Of a DNA stretch of 64,000 nucleotides, positions 1 through 11,965 are shown in pieces. Every line of letters begins with the position of its first letter. Position 1 is the stretch's first letter. The stretch lies in the NCBI GenBank assembly GCA_009829735.1, contig CM020620.1, positions 20,496,020 to 20,560,019 of the forward strand, written 5' to 3'. The notes under the pieces were generated by a model. The model worked only from the letters and a program-made list of their open reading frames with translations, was not told the DNA's origin and ran no database searches. This DNA is from Pyropia yezoensis (taxonomy: Eukaryota > Rhodophyta > Bangiophyceae > Bangiales > Bangiaceae). The translations under genes were made by a program, and so were the position numbers.

Positions 1-7
1 TCAGGAG

Positions 8-455
8 TGTGGCAAAAACCACTCGCGCACGCAGCACCCAAGTTGGGGCCGTGCACAAGGGCTGCCTCCCGTGTCGGGGGAAACGGAAGAAGTGCGAGTT
101 GCACACACGCTATCTCTTTCGTGAGGTACTCCACCCACGCCATCACAGGATGATGGCGTCTGGGCCAACAGTTTCTTGGTCGGGACGGGAAAGCGAGGCG
201 AAGCCCCGCTGTCTCTTCCCTTATCCCTCCAGGGTCCTCTCAGAATCTCGCCACTCAGAAGTTTTCACCCCAGAGCCTGCCCACCGGGCCAGACAAAACA
301 TCAAGACGATAAAATGCAGAAAATCTTCAAAATCATGTTAGAATCACTATCAAGCAAAGTATCTCTGACTTAGGAAAATTGGAGATCAAATGCAAAGGGA
401 GAAACTGGTCAGCGCGTGCGCACGTGGGCGTGTGCCCCCACTTCCTGGCCCGCCT
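8..455 (-). mobile_element. Decayed family A LTR fragment
   Basis: The stretch reads as a diverged, reverse-oriented copy of the 469-bp LTR that is intact at 23802, 57184 and 59772. It starts with the same terminus (TGTGGCAAAAACC) and keeps the CCCAAGTTGGGG and TGCCTCCCGTGTCGGGG blocks. It drifts after about position 300 and is only weakly alignable near 380-455. No gag or PPT flanks it, so it is an old solo LTR or truncated element. The right boundary is approximate. Confidence 0.75.
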
Positions 456-2499
456 TCACCGCCGAGCCTGCCCTCACACGCCCTCCGCACGCCCTTTTTC
501 CCATCCCTCGACCCCCCCGCAGATCCACTCTTCTTCAAGTATGCTTGCACTTGCGTACTAGCCGGGCACTATAAGGCGACAGACCGCTTCCACTGTTTGT
601 TTTCGGGTGGAGGCGTGGAGGAACATTGTTGGTGTGTATTCTGTTTCGCTCGCCAGAGAGCTCGCGGAGAGAGTTTCCCTGAGAGGGTTTTCTTTTTCTT
701 TCTCACATTGTCTTGCTTCTCTCTTATTTGCTTGCCCGTTTAGAGACGGATACAATGGGCAAAAGAGCTGGAAACACACATCCGGAGGTGTTCCAGTTTT
801 TGAGCGGTGTTCCATCTTTTGAACAGCGTAGATAGAATGAGAGTTCTATAGTAAGCCGCCTCACATGCGTATGAACAATATGTTGAGCCAATCGCGTGCC
901 AGTATCTGGGAAGAAACGAATAGCGTGCTGTGGCGCTCAGATCCCTGGAAGCATTTCATTGGCTGCGGCCACCGTGAGTCTTGAACTGAACGCTGATTGG
1001 TAAAAACTCTGTTGTCTTCTCGTCCGATCTCGGTCGTATCTCCTCCATTACATGCGGCGCCGCCAGAAGGTCTCAAGAGATCAGTTGTGCTGTTGGCAAC
1101 TGGTGCTGATGTGGTCGGGAAATCCCCTGGAAATCTTGTATCCTTCGTTTGCTTCTCAACGGACCCCCTTGCGGAGCTTTCATTTGTCGGAGGAGCACCA
1201 GCTGTCGTCAGAGGGGCCTCATCTGAGGCATGCCATTGGTCATCTGCAGTTGGTTTGTGTTCCTGTCCGGATCGGCCAGAATTGGGCAACAGAATTAGAG
1301 TTCTATAGTAAGCCGCCACATAGCCAGTAGGTGCCAAATGTCGACCAGTGCCGGAAATGTCGACCCGCCTGACGGCCCGAAGAAGGCCGATTCTTGAAGG
1401 ATGTATTCTTCTCCGCTGCTTGCTTCCAACAGCACGAGAAGCACGCATGACCTGGGCATGAGACCTTCCACCAGCAGATGGACATAGACGTTGTCCACTT
1501 TCTGGTCCAGCATCAACACCTGGGGGTCGACGCCCTCCACGCTGTGCTGCTTTATCTACTTCAGAGTGTTTTTCTGACGGCGTCAAATAGCACACAGGTG
1601 GCCCCATGTGGGTGGTCGTGCTACACTCAGCATGACTGATTCGCTGACCATGCACCGCGGACACAGATTGATCGCAGATCCGGGTGTTTCCACTGGCTTA
1701 CTGGACTGGTCGACATTCCCGGAGCGACACTTACAGTCCGTTGGGCTTCTCTCGCTCGTAGCTCAGAGAGAACAGAAGCACTTAGAAAAAAAACAAAAAA
1801 CGTTTTACTCGCCACGGTCTCCTCTACAAGCGCGTGTGTTGTGCTTTTATTGTAGTCCACAAGAACCTTGGATCTGAGCGCGAGTGGTCGACATTTGACA
1901 CACACTAGCTATGTCAACGTTGGGCCTGCGCGTGACATCCACCCCATGTGCTCATTGGACCCGATTGGTCCGCCTTGAGGTACCAGCACGTCATTGGCTC
2001 ATGGACCTGTTGTTACGCTGTAACAGTCAATCCTCGACCTTGTACCACCCCCGTATAAGCCCTGGTGGGCCTACAACGAAGTGGCCGACAGTCTTCCACG
2101 GTCATTCACAGCAGCGAGAGAGGTGCGGGCGGCTTTTCTGGAGCGATTGATTGGCGAGCACGCACCTGGGGTCACGGTGCCGGCAGCTGTAATGCTTGCC
2201 AATAGGGGTGGGACATCATCGGGGAATGACTGTACTCTTGCCTCCACGAGACGAAATTCGGTAACTGCAGTAGATATCACCACGAAACCCCTCACGGGGT
2301 GCGGTTCACGGGAACTCGGGCGGAGATCGCGAACGTGTCATACGTGGCGTGGGAGATAGCGGTGATCGATCCGCCACGTAACTGTCAAAAACACCCCATC
2401 AGGTATTTGGACTAACCAACGTGAAGCACCGCGTCGATCTGCTCCTGGCCAGATATGTGTATCAAGCTGGGATTCATGACTATACAGTAACCGCGCGAC
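456..2499. other. Intergenic region, no supported gene
   Basis: No reading frame here has recognisable protein features. A 20-bp direct repeat (GAGTTCTATAGTAAGCCGCC) occurs at 841-860 and 1298-1317. A TATA-like string (GTATAAGCC) lies near 2052. A short minus-strand frame at 1295-1540 is hydrophobic and might be a remnant, but I do not recognise it. I see no RNA gene. Confidence 0.5.
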
Positions 2500-2504
2500 A
2501 TACT

Positions 2505-2640
2505 TACAGTAAGCCAGTCAGATGCTCAGACGGTCAGCCAGACAGATACCTAATCAGGCAGTCAGATGCTCAGATTATCAGCCATGCAGACACTCAGTTA
2601 CAGATACGTAGCTATCTAGGTATCTATCTAGTCAGCCAGT
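2505..2640. repeat. Degenerate CAGNCAG-type short tandem repeat
   Basis: Imperfect repeats of CAGTCAGA/CAGCCAG-like words fill this stretch. The 16-mer CAGTCAGATGCTCAGA occurs twice, at 2515-2530 and 2559-2574. It is followed by GCTATCTAGGTATCTATCTAG simple sequence. It lies about 170 bp upstream of the GH13 reading frame. I assign no function. Confidence 0.7.
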
Positions 2641-2805
2641 TAGATCACCGCAAGACCCCGATCTGGCGAAAAATTGAGGGTACGTAGCATGGGTCTCGCG
2701 GCTTTTTGACCGAGTTGAGGCCCGCTTGCATCCTCGCTGCGTCAGCAACGGCTGCTCCTCTTTCCCCTTCCCTCCCTTTCCCGTCCTCTCCTCTTCCTCT
2801 TTGCA

Positions 2806-3761
2806 TTGCTCTCTTCCGCTCTACTCGCTGATTTTCTGTCAAAGTGTTCCCCGAGGGACCATCTGCCCCCCTCCCGCACTCCAACCTCTCCCCTTTCTCC
2901 CAAGGGGGAGCCGTCTACCTCTCCCCCCAGCGCCCCCTCGTCTCTGTCCCCCAGCTGCCGCCCCCGTATGCCCTCCCCGGCGGGCGGCGTCGGCCGGCCT
3001 CTGAGTACATCCCCCCCGGCTGTTGACGGTGACGACGGTGGCGGCGGCGGGGGCAGAGGCGGCGGCCGTGGGGGCGGCGGGGGCGGCAAGGGCGTCGCCG
3101 ACGCGCCCCCCCCCCCTCAAGCAGCGTCCCCACCGGCAGCGGCGCCAGCACCTCCATCCCCCCCGCTTGTGTCGCTGCCACCACCGTCATCGCCAAGGCT
3201 GGCGGCCACTGCCGCCACCGTTGCCGCTGCCGCTGCTGTCGTTGCCGCGTCGCCACCAGGCGACGATAGCGGTGACGGCGGCGTGGAGGATGAACTCACC
3301 CGCCTGCGGGGCCTCCTCATCGCGCAGGCGGCGGAGCTGGCGGTGGAGCGGTCGCGGGTGGCGGCGCTGACTACTGCGCTCGCGGGCGCGACGGTTACCG
3401 CCGCCGCACCGCCGCCGGTGCCTTCTGCGCCACTTTTGGGGGGCGGGGGGGGGAAGGGGGGGGGGGCGGGAGGTGGACGCCGCCACCCGTCGTCACCACT
3501 GCCGCGCTTACCCCTTGTGGAACTCCCGTCGCTTTCCTTGCCGCGGGCGGCCGATTCCGGCGATGGGGGCGGCAGTGTGGGCGGTGGTGGTGGCGGTAGC
3601 GGTGGCGGTGGGCGCGGCGGAGGCGGCGGTGGTGGTGGCGGCGGCGGCGCGTCGCTGATGCGGAGCCCCTTGGGCGACGCCTCGCCCAGCCTCTTTACAA
3701 CAACTCGTCGGCGGCGGGTACCACCACCGTCGCTGACGCCCCCGCGGACGCCATTGCATCA

Positions 3762-3805
<44 letters not shown>

Positions 3806-6456
3806 GCGGGGTGCCGCCCATTGCGTTGGGCGGGATGGTGTGGGAAGCGCGGGGCGAGGGGGTGGCCGGGGGAGCCGGGGGGATGGGCGCGACCGGCGCC
3901 TCCTTAGGCGTCCCGCCGGCGGCCGCAAAGGCAACCGAGGCGGCGGCGGCGGCGGCGCGAGCACAGGCGGCGGCGCACCGGCTGGCGCGGCCCGTTTCCC
4001 CCCTGTACCGTGCCAAGGTGGCGCGTGCCCTCAAGGCCGTTGCCCCTGACCCGTCGGTGACACTCTCCTTTGACGCCCTCCTCAACGGCTACACCACCCC
4101 CAAGGACATCAACGACGTGCGGGATATGGCTAAGCGCACCAACCCCGACTCCTGGCGGGAGATTTTTGGCGCGTTCTTTTCCGAGCTCGTGGTCGCCCGC
4201 GACGCGCGGCCGCCCGCCCTTGACGCCCGCGACGCGGCGCTCCCGGCCGACTGGCACACCGCCCCGTGGTACTGTGTGTACCCGCACCTATTTGGGGTGC
4301 CAGGGGATGACGGCAAGCCGGGCGCGACGGGCACTTATGACGACCTCATTGGCGCGCTGCCCTACTGGACGGACCTCGGCTTCCGGAACTTGCTGCTGCT
4401 TCCGCATTACGTGTCGTCGGGCGGCGACGGTGGGTATGACGTGGTTGACTATACGGTGGACCCAGCACTGGGGGGGGAGGCCGCCTGGGCACGCTTCATG
4501 GCCGCCGCCGTGGCTGCGGGCTTCCGCGTCGCCACCGATGCAGTGTTTAACCACACGAGCACCGAACACCCGTGGTTTCAGGCCGCCCTCGGCGGGTCGG
4601 CTGAGCACATTAACTACTACATCACGCGCAACGGGCGGGAAAAGGTGGGCGAATACGATCGCGGAGGGGACATCCTGTGTCGCTACCGGGACCCTGACGG
4701 CACCGTCACGGAGCGGGTGTGTGTGTTTCCCGACGTGGACCGCACGCACGGCCTGTGGGTGGATATCGGCGGGCGGACGGTCACGTTTTACCGCTCCTTC
4801 TACCCGTTTCAGGTGGACCTGAACCTCCACAACCCGGCCGTCCTCCGCGCCCTCTTCCGGCTGCTGGGAAAGGAGCTTAATGCGGGCATTCTTGGCAAGC
4901 GGGCCGACGCGGTGGCGCACTGGACCAAAGTTGCGGGCGGCTCGGACGACGGGCGCCCGCAGACGCACACGCTCCTCGCACTCGTCAAGTCGTTTATGCG
5001 GCACGTGTGCGCGGCGGCGGTGGTGCTGCCCGAGGTGGTCCGCTCCGCGCAGACAGCTGCCCGCTACGCGGGCGTGCCCACCGCCGTGTGCGCAGTGGGC
5101 TGTCCCTCTGAGGGGGACCTGCCGCTCGCATTTGAGATGCAGGCCGCCCTCCGCGAGATGACCTACTTCCAGACAGTTGCCCCGTTTTGGCGGCGTGTCT
5201 TTCACACGCCTCGCCTGCCGGCGGGCGCAGCCTTCCTCAACCTCCTCGAGCACCACGACGAAACTTACATGGGTTTTTTTGCCCCGGACGTGCGCCCGTG
5301 GTTGCGAGAGTACATTACTGCACACGGGGGGGTGGTGTACAAGAATGGGATGAGCGCCGGCGCACGGGTCGCTGACTGTCTCGACCGGGACCCGGCGCGT
5401 CTCGCCACCGCCCTCTTTGCATTGTACGTGACCCCCGGGGTGCCCCTATTGTATGCGGGCACCGAACTTGGCGCCCGCAACCGGTACGATGTTGCGTCGC
5501 GTGCGATGCGGGCGCGACACACTACCTTTGGGCGGCTGGGCGTGTACGTTGCGCAGTCGGCGTGCTACGACCCGCGGGACCTGCAGCGGGGGCCCATTGG
5601 CGCCGCCACCCTCGCCGCCGCCGCTGATGCGGGGGGGCTCCCGCATGCGACACTCCGGTGTTTGAACCGGCTGCGCGAGGCCCACCCTGCGCTGCGGGTA
5701 CCGCGCGTACACCCTGTTGACAGTGGGGACATTGGGGTGCTTTGCTTGGTGCGGGACGGCCGAGACGCTGTGGGGGGGGCTGGCGGCAGCACCGGCGGCG
5801 GCACCGGCGGCGGCAGCAGTGGGCCGACATCCCCCGCCTGCAGCCGCCCGTCGCCGTCGCCCTTAGCCCCTGTCAGTGGGCATACCTTGGCGGCGGCGGC
5901 CGCCGCCGCCGCCGACGCTGCGTCGGCGACCGCCATCCTGTGCGTGGCCAACCTGACGCCGTTTGACAAGACCGCCGTCATGCCCGTCTGGCAGCTTGTC
6001 CAGCGGCTGCGGCTTGACGAGGCGGGCGGACGGACTGCCGCCGCTGCCACCACCGCCCCGTTGGCGGCGAGTGCTGTCGCCGTCGCTCGGGCCGCTGCCG
6101 CGGGTGCGGACGCCAGGGACAGGGACGGCGTGGACGCGGCGGCCGCGGCAGTGGTGGCCGCGGCCGCCGCGGTGGCAAAAGATGGCGGAGGCGACAGCGG
6201 CGATGACGGCGGAGGCGGTGGCGGCGGAGGCGGTGGTGGTGGTGGCGGCGGCGGCGGCGGCAGTGGGGGCGGCGCGTCGTCACCGGCGCCCGTGCCCGGC
6301 GCTGACGCGCTACGGCTGACCGACCTGCTGACGGGCGGAGCGGTGGTGGCGGAGCGCCGCGAGACGGCCTACCTCCTCCCGCTGCCGCCATTTGCGCGCC
6401 ACGCCCTCGTCGTTGGGTGGGCAGATGGGGGGGACGCAGACGGGCTGGTGAGGTGA
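2806..6456 (+). CDS. GH13 alpha-amylase-superfamily protein, amylosucrase/sucrose-phosphorylase-like
   Basis: A 1216-residue frame whose residues from about 400 to the C-terminus match the GH13 fold. The order is an N-terminal helical region, a (beta/alpha)8 barrel, then a beta-sandwich domain. Visible signatures are DAVFNHTS (about residue 578), RADAVAH with the likely nucleophile Asp (about 701), LPEVV with the likely acid/base Glu (about 743), and EHHDE with the transition-state Asp (about 818). GVPLLYAGTELGARNRY follows. The motif spacing and the WYCVYPHLFG/GTYDDLIGALPYW start resemble amylosucrases and sucrose phosphorylases, which act on sucrose or alpha-glucans. Bacterial members are roughly 500-650 residues, so this protein is nearly double. 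The excess is about 400 N-terminal Pro/Ala/Gly-rich residues and Ala/Gly tracts in the C-terminal domain. No intron is needed. The start is uncertain: Met at 2806 is the first in frame, and Met at 2968 also precedes the low-complexity region. Substrate cannot be assigned from sequence. Confidence 0.88.
3762..3804 (+). repeat. In-frame GCG triplet run (poly-Ala)
   Basis: An uninterrupted GCG run within the GH13 gene encodes a block of about 14 alanines in the N-terminal extension. It is adjacent to Gly-rich GGC/GGT blocks at about 3575-3650. Such runs are prone to slippage, so length polymorphism is likely. Confidence 0.9.
6199..6270 (+). repeat. In-frame GGC/GGT triplet run (poly-Gly)
   Basis: A Gly-rich block of about 20 codons near the C-terminus of the GH13 protein. 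It is inserted between two strands of what should be the C-terminal beta-sandwich. It probably forms a disordered surface loop. Confidence 0.85.
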
Positions 6457-7683
6457 CGGTAGCTTGCGTGCGGGGGGGGGACCAGGGGTTTGGCAAAGCG
6501 TATTTTGAGGGACTTGAGCGGTTAGCGTTTGCATCTACGTGCCTATCATATGTAGATCCATCCCCAATGCTTTTCCCGCATGAAGACGTCCGGTCTCTCG
6601 TGCACCTCGACGGTCTAGGTACACTTGCAATTAGTGTTTTCTCATCGAAGTTCCCGCTACTTTAGCTGAGTCTTGAGAAAAAGCGCGTCTGGCCACACCT
6701 TGTTTCCACGGCCAAAAAAAAAAGGACACACCCCACAGACCCAAAGTAAATTAAGGCGCTGAAAGCGGATTGCACTGGGTTCGTGCATTTGGCATGCCAC
6801 TTCAGTTCTGATTCCAAAAATTCTCGCGTCGGGGTGCACCGACTGGCGCAGTGGGGCTGGTGCCTATGTACATACTGAAAGCGCGTTCGTAAAAACACCC
6901 TGGCCATTTCATCATCTGGGCCTCACTGGGAGGCTACGTCAGGCGCCTGCTCTATCGGGTTCGGTGGGTGCGCTACAGCTGACGTACCAGTGGGTCGGCG
7001 GGCCGCCAGCGTCGCACAAAGAGCGTCAAGGTCGCAGCCGCCGCCGCCGCCGCCGCCGACACGCCCACGTCCATTGTCAACCTTCCAGCCGCCATCGGCG
7101 GCGGCCGCGGCGGCAGTGGCGCGACGGCGGTGGCGGTCGGCGCTGCTGGGCGCGTGCGCGACGAGGGTACCCCAGCCACCACCCACGCCGGGAGTGGTCG
7201 ACGAGTGGGCGACGCCAGCCTCCCCTGTACGGACGCGGAGTCAGGCCGCCCACACGCACATAAGCCACCACCATCACCGCGACCCCCGCCACCGCCGCTG
7301 GCGTGGGGCGGCACCGGCGTGGCACCGCATTCCGCGGCAACGGCCGCCGCAGTCCGCCGTGGGCTGCGCATAAGCGCAGTGCGGCTAGGCGCCGGCCCAT
7401 ACACCGGCGCGCGGGGGGCTCAGCCAGCCGCCGAGCCGCCGGGGTCGCTGCCGTCGCTGCCGTCGCCGTCGACCAGTACGGATGGCCTCACAGCGCCGCG
7501 GTGAGGGTCGTCACCGTCAACGGGCGTGGCGCCACTGACGCTGCCGCCCCCGTGGCGGGCGCCTGAGAGCCAGGTTCCTTCCCCGGTGGCAGTAACGGCA
7601 GCAGTGGCGGTGGCTTGGCCGGCGTGACAGACACGCCCATGCCCACCATGGGCATCCACCCTCGCCCACCCCCCCCACCACCC
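6457..7683. other. GC-rich flank between GH13 gene and CACTA element
   Basis: The first 450 bases are less GC-rich and contain no supported gene. From about 6970 to 7560 the plus strand has overlapping open frames in all phases, rich in Ala, Pro, Gly and Arg, as expected for unselected GC-rich DNA. The frame around 7030-7504 has high third-position GC and could be host coding sequence, but it has no recognisable domain. I do not call a gene. Confidence 0.4.
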
Positions 7684-7710
7684 CCCTACAACAAAAATAA
7701 CCCCGATATC
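7684..7710 (+). repeat. Left TIR of CACTA element
   Basis: Starts CCCTACAACAAAAATA and ends CCCCGATATC. It pairs with 13436-13462 in inverse orientation with one mismatch (A against C at position 17). Confidence 0.9.
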
Positions 7711-7938
7711 CGGGTCCTGGGCACCATAATCGGAGTTTTTTCCGGGATTACCGCCACTCCCTCACGGGGGCCCCGCCCAGATGAGTTTTTCAGCGGGGTG
7801 GTTGCGCCCCCACTTTATTCCGGAATTTTCAACCGGACGTCCTGGGCTGCTGGGGGTGGGTCGCCGAGTCAGCCCCCCACTCCGCCGACCGCCCCCCCCC
7901 CGTGGCCGTCCTGGTTCGCCACCTCGCGGCCCAACCGC

Positions 7939-8661
7939 GCTGAGCAACCGTGCTGGACGTTCGGCCACTGCCCCCCCCTGCGCCCCCACCCCCGCACTTT
8001 TCCGCACGCCCCCCCTTCCGCGCCTCGCCGCGCGCGCCCCCCCCAGGCAGTCGCCCGCCCCCCCCCCGTGGCGGTCCCGGCACGCCACCGTGCTGCGCAA
8101 CCGCGCCAGCCACATGACCGCTGCCCCCCGCCGCGCCACGCCGCCGCTATCTTCCACACGCCCCCCCCTCGCGCGCCGCGCCGCCACTGCGCCCGCATTC
8201 TCCCCTCCGCTCGCCCCCGCCTTTTGGAGGGTGCTGCGCAACCGTGCTGGCCGCACGGCCGCTGCCCCCCGCTGCGCCCCACCGACGCATTTTTTTCCAA
8301 ATGACCCCCCCCCCCAGCACCGCGCCGCCACCGCGCCTGCATCCTCCCACCTCGCCGCCTGCCCCCCCCTTTTGCAAGGTGCTTCGCAGCCGCGCTGGCC
8401 GCAAGGCCGCTGCCCCCCGCCGCGCCCTGCCGCCGCATTATTTTCCAAATGCCCCCCCCCCCAGCGCCGCGCCGCCACCGCGCCCGCACTCTCCCCTCCG
8501 CTCGCCCCCCCCTTCTGGACGGTGCTGCGCAACCGTGCTGCCTGCACGGCCGCTGGCCTATGGCACGCCCCACCCCTCCACTCTTGCCGCTTTCAGTGGG
8601 GCCCCGCCGCCAAGCCTGGCCCCCACACTTCGCCGCAAGCCCTTCCCCTTCCACGCTATCC
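7939..8661. repeat. C-rich minisatellite, about 140-150-bp unit, about five copies
   Basis: Units begin with GTGCTGCGCAACCGTGCTGG-like sequence at 8090, 8231, 8379 and 8522, a spacing of 141-148 bp. A more diverged first unit starts near 7939. Each unit ends in C-homopolymers and a CGCCCCCGCC-like tract. The long open frames that cross it on both strands are a by-product of the composition. It lies between the left TIR and the transposase promoter. Confidence 0.85.
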
Positions 8662-8844
8662 ATTGGCTACCGCAGAGCTTGTGGAACCTTCCAGGCTGCA
8701 TTTTTTAGAAGTCTCTGGAGGCAACGAGAAACTCTCACTGACGTGGCCACCTCTGCGCTAAGCCACCTCCACAACAGCTCGTCCAAAACGCGAGCCCTTC
8801 GCGGGCTAGCTCCAGAAGAGACGCAGCACGTCCGTGCACCAGGC

Positions 8845-8853
8845 TATAAAAGG
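8845..8853 (+). promoter_or_regulatory. TATA box of CACTA transposase
   Basis: TATAAAAGG in a CAGGCTATAAAAGGACCG context, about 240 bp upstream of the transposase ATG at 9090. It is followed by a pyrimidine-rich leader typical of a transcription start region. Orientation and spacing suit the transposase gene. Confidence 0.6.
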
Positions 8854-9089
8854 ACCGACCCCACCACCTCCAATCCCTTTTTCATGATCCCATCTCAGCA
8901 CAGACCGCGACATCCCGCCCGTCACCCCCCATCCCTCCCCCACCCCTTCACACCATCCCCTGCCCTTCGCTCGGCAGCCTCCTTCCCCAGCGTCACGGCC
9001 TCCCCTCCCTCTCCAGCTGTGCTCCCTCCTCGGCACCCCCGCTTCGTAACCCCCCCCCTCCCCCCCTTCCGTCCGTCAGACGGGCCAAA

Positions 9090-11965
9090 ATGTCGGGAAA
9101 CACCGACTCGTACCAAGAATGCCATTGTCATCAGTGTGGCGGCAAGAAGATTCCGAGATCTACATGGTTCCGCCACAACAAAGGAAAGCGCCCACGGCTG
9201 ACGGGTCCTGAAGCAGGGGCGAGGAGCCAGTGGCGCGCCCCCGGCTCAGCTAGTCCTTCCCAGGCCCCCCCGGTGGCAGGCGGCGCCGACATTGTCGACA
9301 ATGATCCGGCGGGTGCGCCAGATGTTAGCGCGTCGGACAGTTCGAACGACTCGGATTCGGCAAGCGACTCTAATGACGGAGTTTGGATTGCGAACGATGA
9401 TCTACCAGACGAAGAAGTCGTGGAAGAAGCCGACGGCATCAACTTTGACGCGCTTCCAGGCGCACCCATTGATCCAGTTTTCCAGGAAACGGCTCCAGCC
9501 AATGGCGTGCTCGTCCCAGTCGAAGAGTTCATCCAAAAGATTAAAGACTTGGCGTGCTTCACGTATCGTGAAGAGTTTCGCGTCACGGTGAAAGGTGCTG
9601 CAAAGATGCTGAAACAGCGGTCCGACCTGATCAGCCGCACCCCCGCCACCCACGACAGCCTGGTCTGCGGTGTCGTGGACTTGCACACCACGAAGGTGGA
9701 CGCGTGCGTAAACGGCTGCGTGGCTTTTACGGCGCTCAGGACGACCAGCACAGTTTGTGACGTGTGCCAAACAAGCCGGCAAAACTTCAACGGCGGGCCA
9801 AGAAAGCAAGTCACGTACTGGTCCCTTATCCCTTGGCTTGTGTCCCTGCTGGCAGCCCCTGCGACTGCGAAGGAGATGATTGGAACGATGGCGACTGCGC
9901 TGGCCGACGCGAGAAAAGCAACACAAGATCTACCTGAAATTTGCGACTGGTACCATGGAACAGTTTTTCGCCAAATGGTGCTACAAGGCCACTTCACAGC
10001 TGATACGGACATTGCGCTCAGTCTTTCAACCGACGGTTTTGAGGCGTGGCGCCAGCAGGGCTTCTATTCCTGGCCTTTCGTCTTCACCGTCCTCAACTTT
10101 GGGCCGGCACGTCGGTATCAGAATACTGCTCAGTGGATTGCGTGCATCACGCCGGGTCCCAGTCAACCAGTGGACTAAGAGTCTTTCATGCACCCGTTGT
10201 GGGACGAGCTTAACCAGCTTTCGAAAGGAATTCCGGGAGTGAAAGTACTGGTTTTCCAGGCGAAGTCGTCCTGCGCGCAAACCTTCTGCAAGTCACGACT
10301 GACATGCCAGCTGGCAACAAGATGTTGAGCACTACTGGCAGCAATGGCTTGACGCCAAACCGCTTCAGGGACTTCCAGGGCGTACGGCACGTCGCCACCT
10401 ACTACTACCCCCCCGTGCATCCCACCAGCGGCGCGTCCATGTTCTCCATAACCAGGCCGTCCGATGACAGGTGGTCGGCAGCCAAGTCTTTAGCGGACGC
10501 CACCAATGTCGAAAGAGCTCGCGCCGGTTCCGCCCCGCGCTACGCCGTCGAGGACATGGTCAAAAACTGTGGCATCAAAGGCTACTCCCTGCTGGTATGT
10601 CCAAGTCCCGATGACCGGGCGCGGTATCCTCATCTTCAGTACTTGCAGCAGATTGGCCCCGACATTGCCCCGTACGACACCATGCACCTCATCCTAAGCA
10701 ACGTCGTGCCCCAGATTTGGGCCTTGGTTACCGCTGCATGGACTGCACCCGGCTCCGGCGACGACGACTACGTACTTTCATCCGACAACATCTAAAAAAT
10801 CGGACGCGAAATGCGGCTTTCGCGTTCAACGATTCCAGCTTCCCAAGCGAGAAGTCTCCGAGACATCAAGGTTCACCACAAGTCGTTCAAGGCAGCAAAT
10901 TGGATGTACTTTATCCTCAGCATAGCCAAAGCTGCTTTCACAGGGCGCCTTCCGGACCGTCACTGCAAGATGATTATGGCATTAAGTAAGGCATGTCGAG
11001 TGATCTTCCGACCGACTCCACTCAGCAAGTCGGACATTATTGTCGTGCGAGGACATTTTCGGGACTTTTGCACGGCTTTCTACGCCAACGTGTACGCTGG
11101 CAAGTTTGACCGGCTGCCTTTCTGGCGACTTCCTATCGCCTCGTTCCTGGACGTGACCTTAAACATCGTTTCGAGCGGACCTGTTTGGGCGTCTTCGCAA
11201 TTTCCCGTCGAAAGAGCCATCGGAACCTTGACTCCTATGATTCGGTCACACTCAAGGCCGCATGAGGCGCTCACCTCAGCAATTACGCGAAAGTACGAGT
11301 CTCATCTTTTGTCAACATTTGGCGAATCCTTCTGTCGAGCTCACTGGAGGCTCGCATCGGGCGAGTCCACGGGCGAACGTGGAGCCGCACCCATTGGAAG
11401 TTTGGCTTTTCCGGCAAAAAATGACGAGCAAGTGCGACTCTTGCGGCCTTCCAGTCCGACCGGGGAGCTAGTCGGACATGAACTCACGCAAATGCGAATC
11501 GCGGTGAGGCTCGACGGCGTACCGAATGTGCCACTGTCCGTTCTGGCCAAAAAGTACTTCCGGTTCCGGCTCGCTGGAGGCGTCATTGGTGGATCCGTCT
11601 ACACGAATGGTCCAGGGCGTCGGCGAAACAACCTCTTGAAGATTGACTCTGAAGATTTTCATGAAATGCGGACTGGCGCGGTCCGACGTGTGGCTGTCAC
11701 TACCTACGGGCTCGCGCACCACTATGCCTTGGTACACGTCGGGGAGCCGCGAGCTTTCGCCTACGTTGAGTGTGTTCGCTCGGCGGCTGATCGTCAGGGA
11801 AAATACGGACTCCCTGAAAGACGGCTGGACATGGACTGTTTTTCCTTCATCGACGGACGTATGAAATATATTCCCCTTCTTGCCGTGAGCGGAGTGGTTG
11901 GGACTCTATGCCGTGATGGTCGGCACTTCGTTTTGTTTGCTCGTGAGCCGCTCTCTTCGTTGTGA
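9090..11965 (+). pseudogene. Tnp2-like CACTA transposase, broken
   Basis: The frame starts with a Cys/His-rich segment (CHCHQCGGKK...STWFRHNK) typical of Tnp2/CACTA transposases, then an acidic linker. It continues with the CDVCQTSR segment, the DIALSLSTDGFEAW block (an Asp-containing signature of this superfamily), and PGPSQP. Later conserved pieces are DMPAGNK, APYDTMHL and PVERAIGTL. Three breaks separate these: an in-frame TAA at 10176-10178, a one-base frameshift near 10255-10265, and an in-frame TAA at 10793-10795. Otherwise the flanking segments remain in one phase, so inactivation is fairly recent. The protein would bind the TIRs and subterminal repeats and cut the element out in the nucleus. 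It may alternatively belong to the fungal Plavaka branch; the TIR favours CACTA. Confidence 0.85.

Noticed and set aside
4288..5325. 345-codon minus-strand open frame inside the GH13 gene
   Set aside because: Antisense shadow of a GC-rich conserved gene; no domain of its own.
7762..8663. Long open frames on both strands across the minisatellite
   Set aside because: Translations are repeats of Ala/Arg/Gly/Pro produced by tandem GC-rich units.
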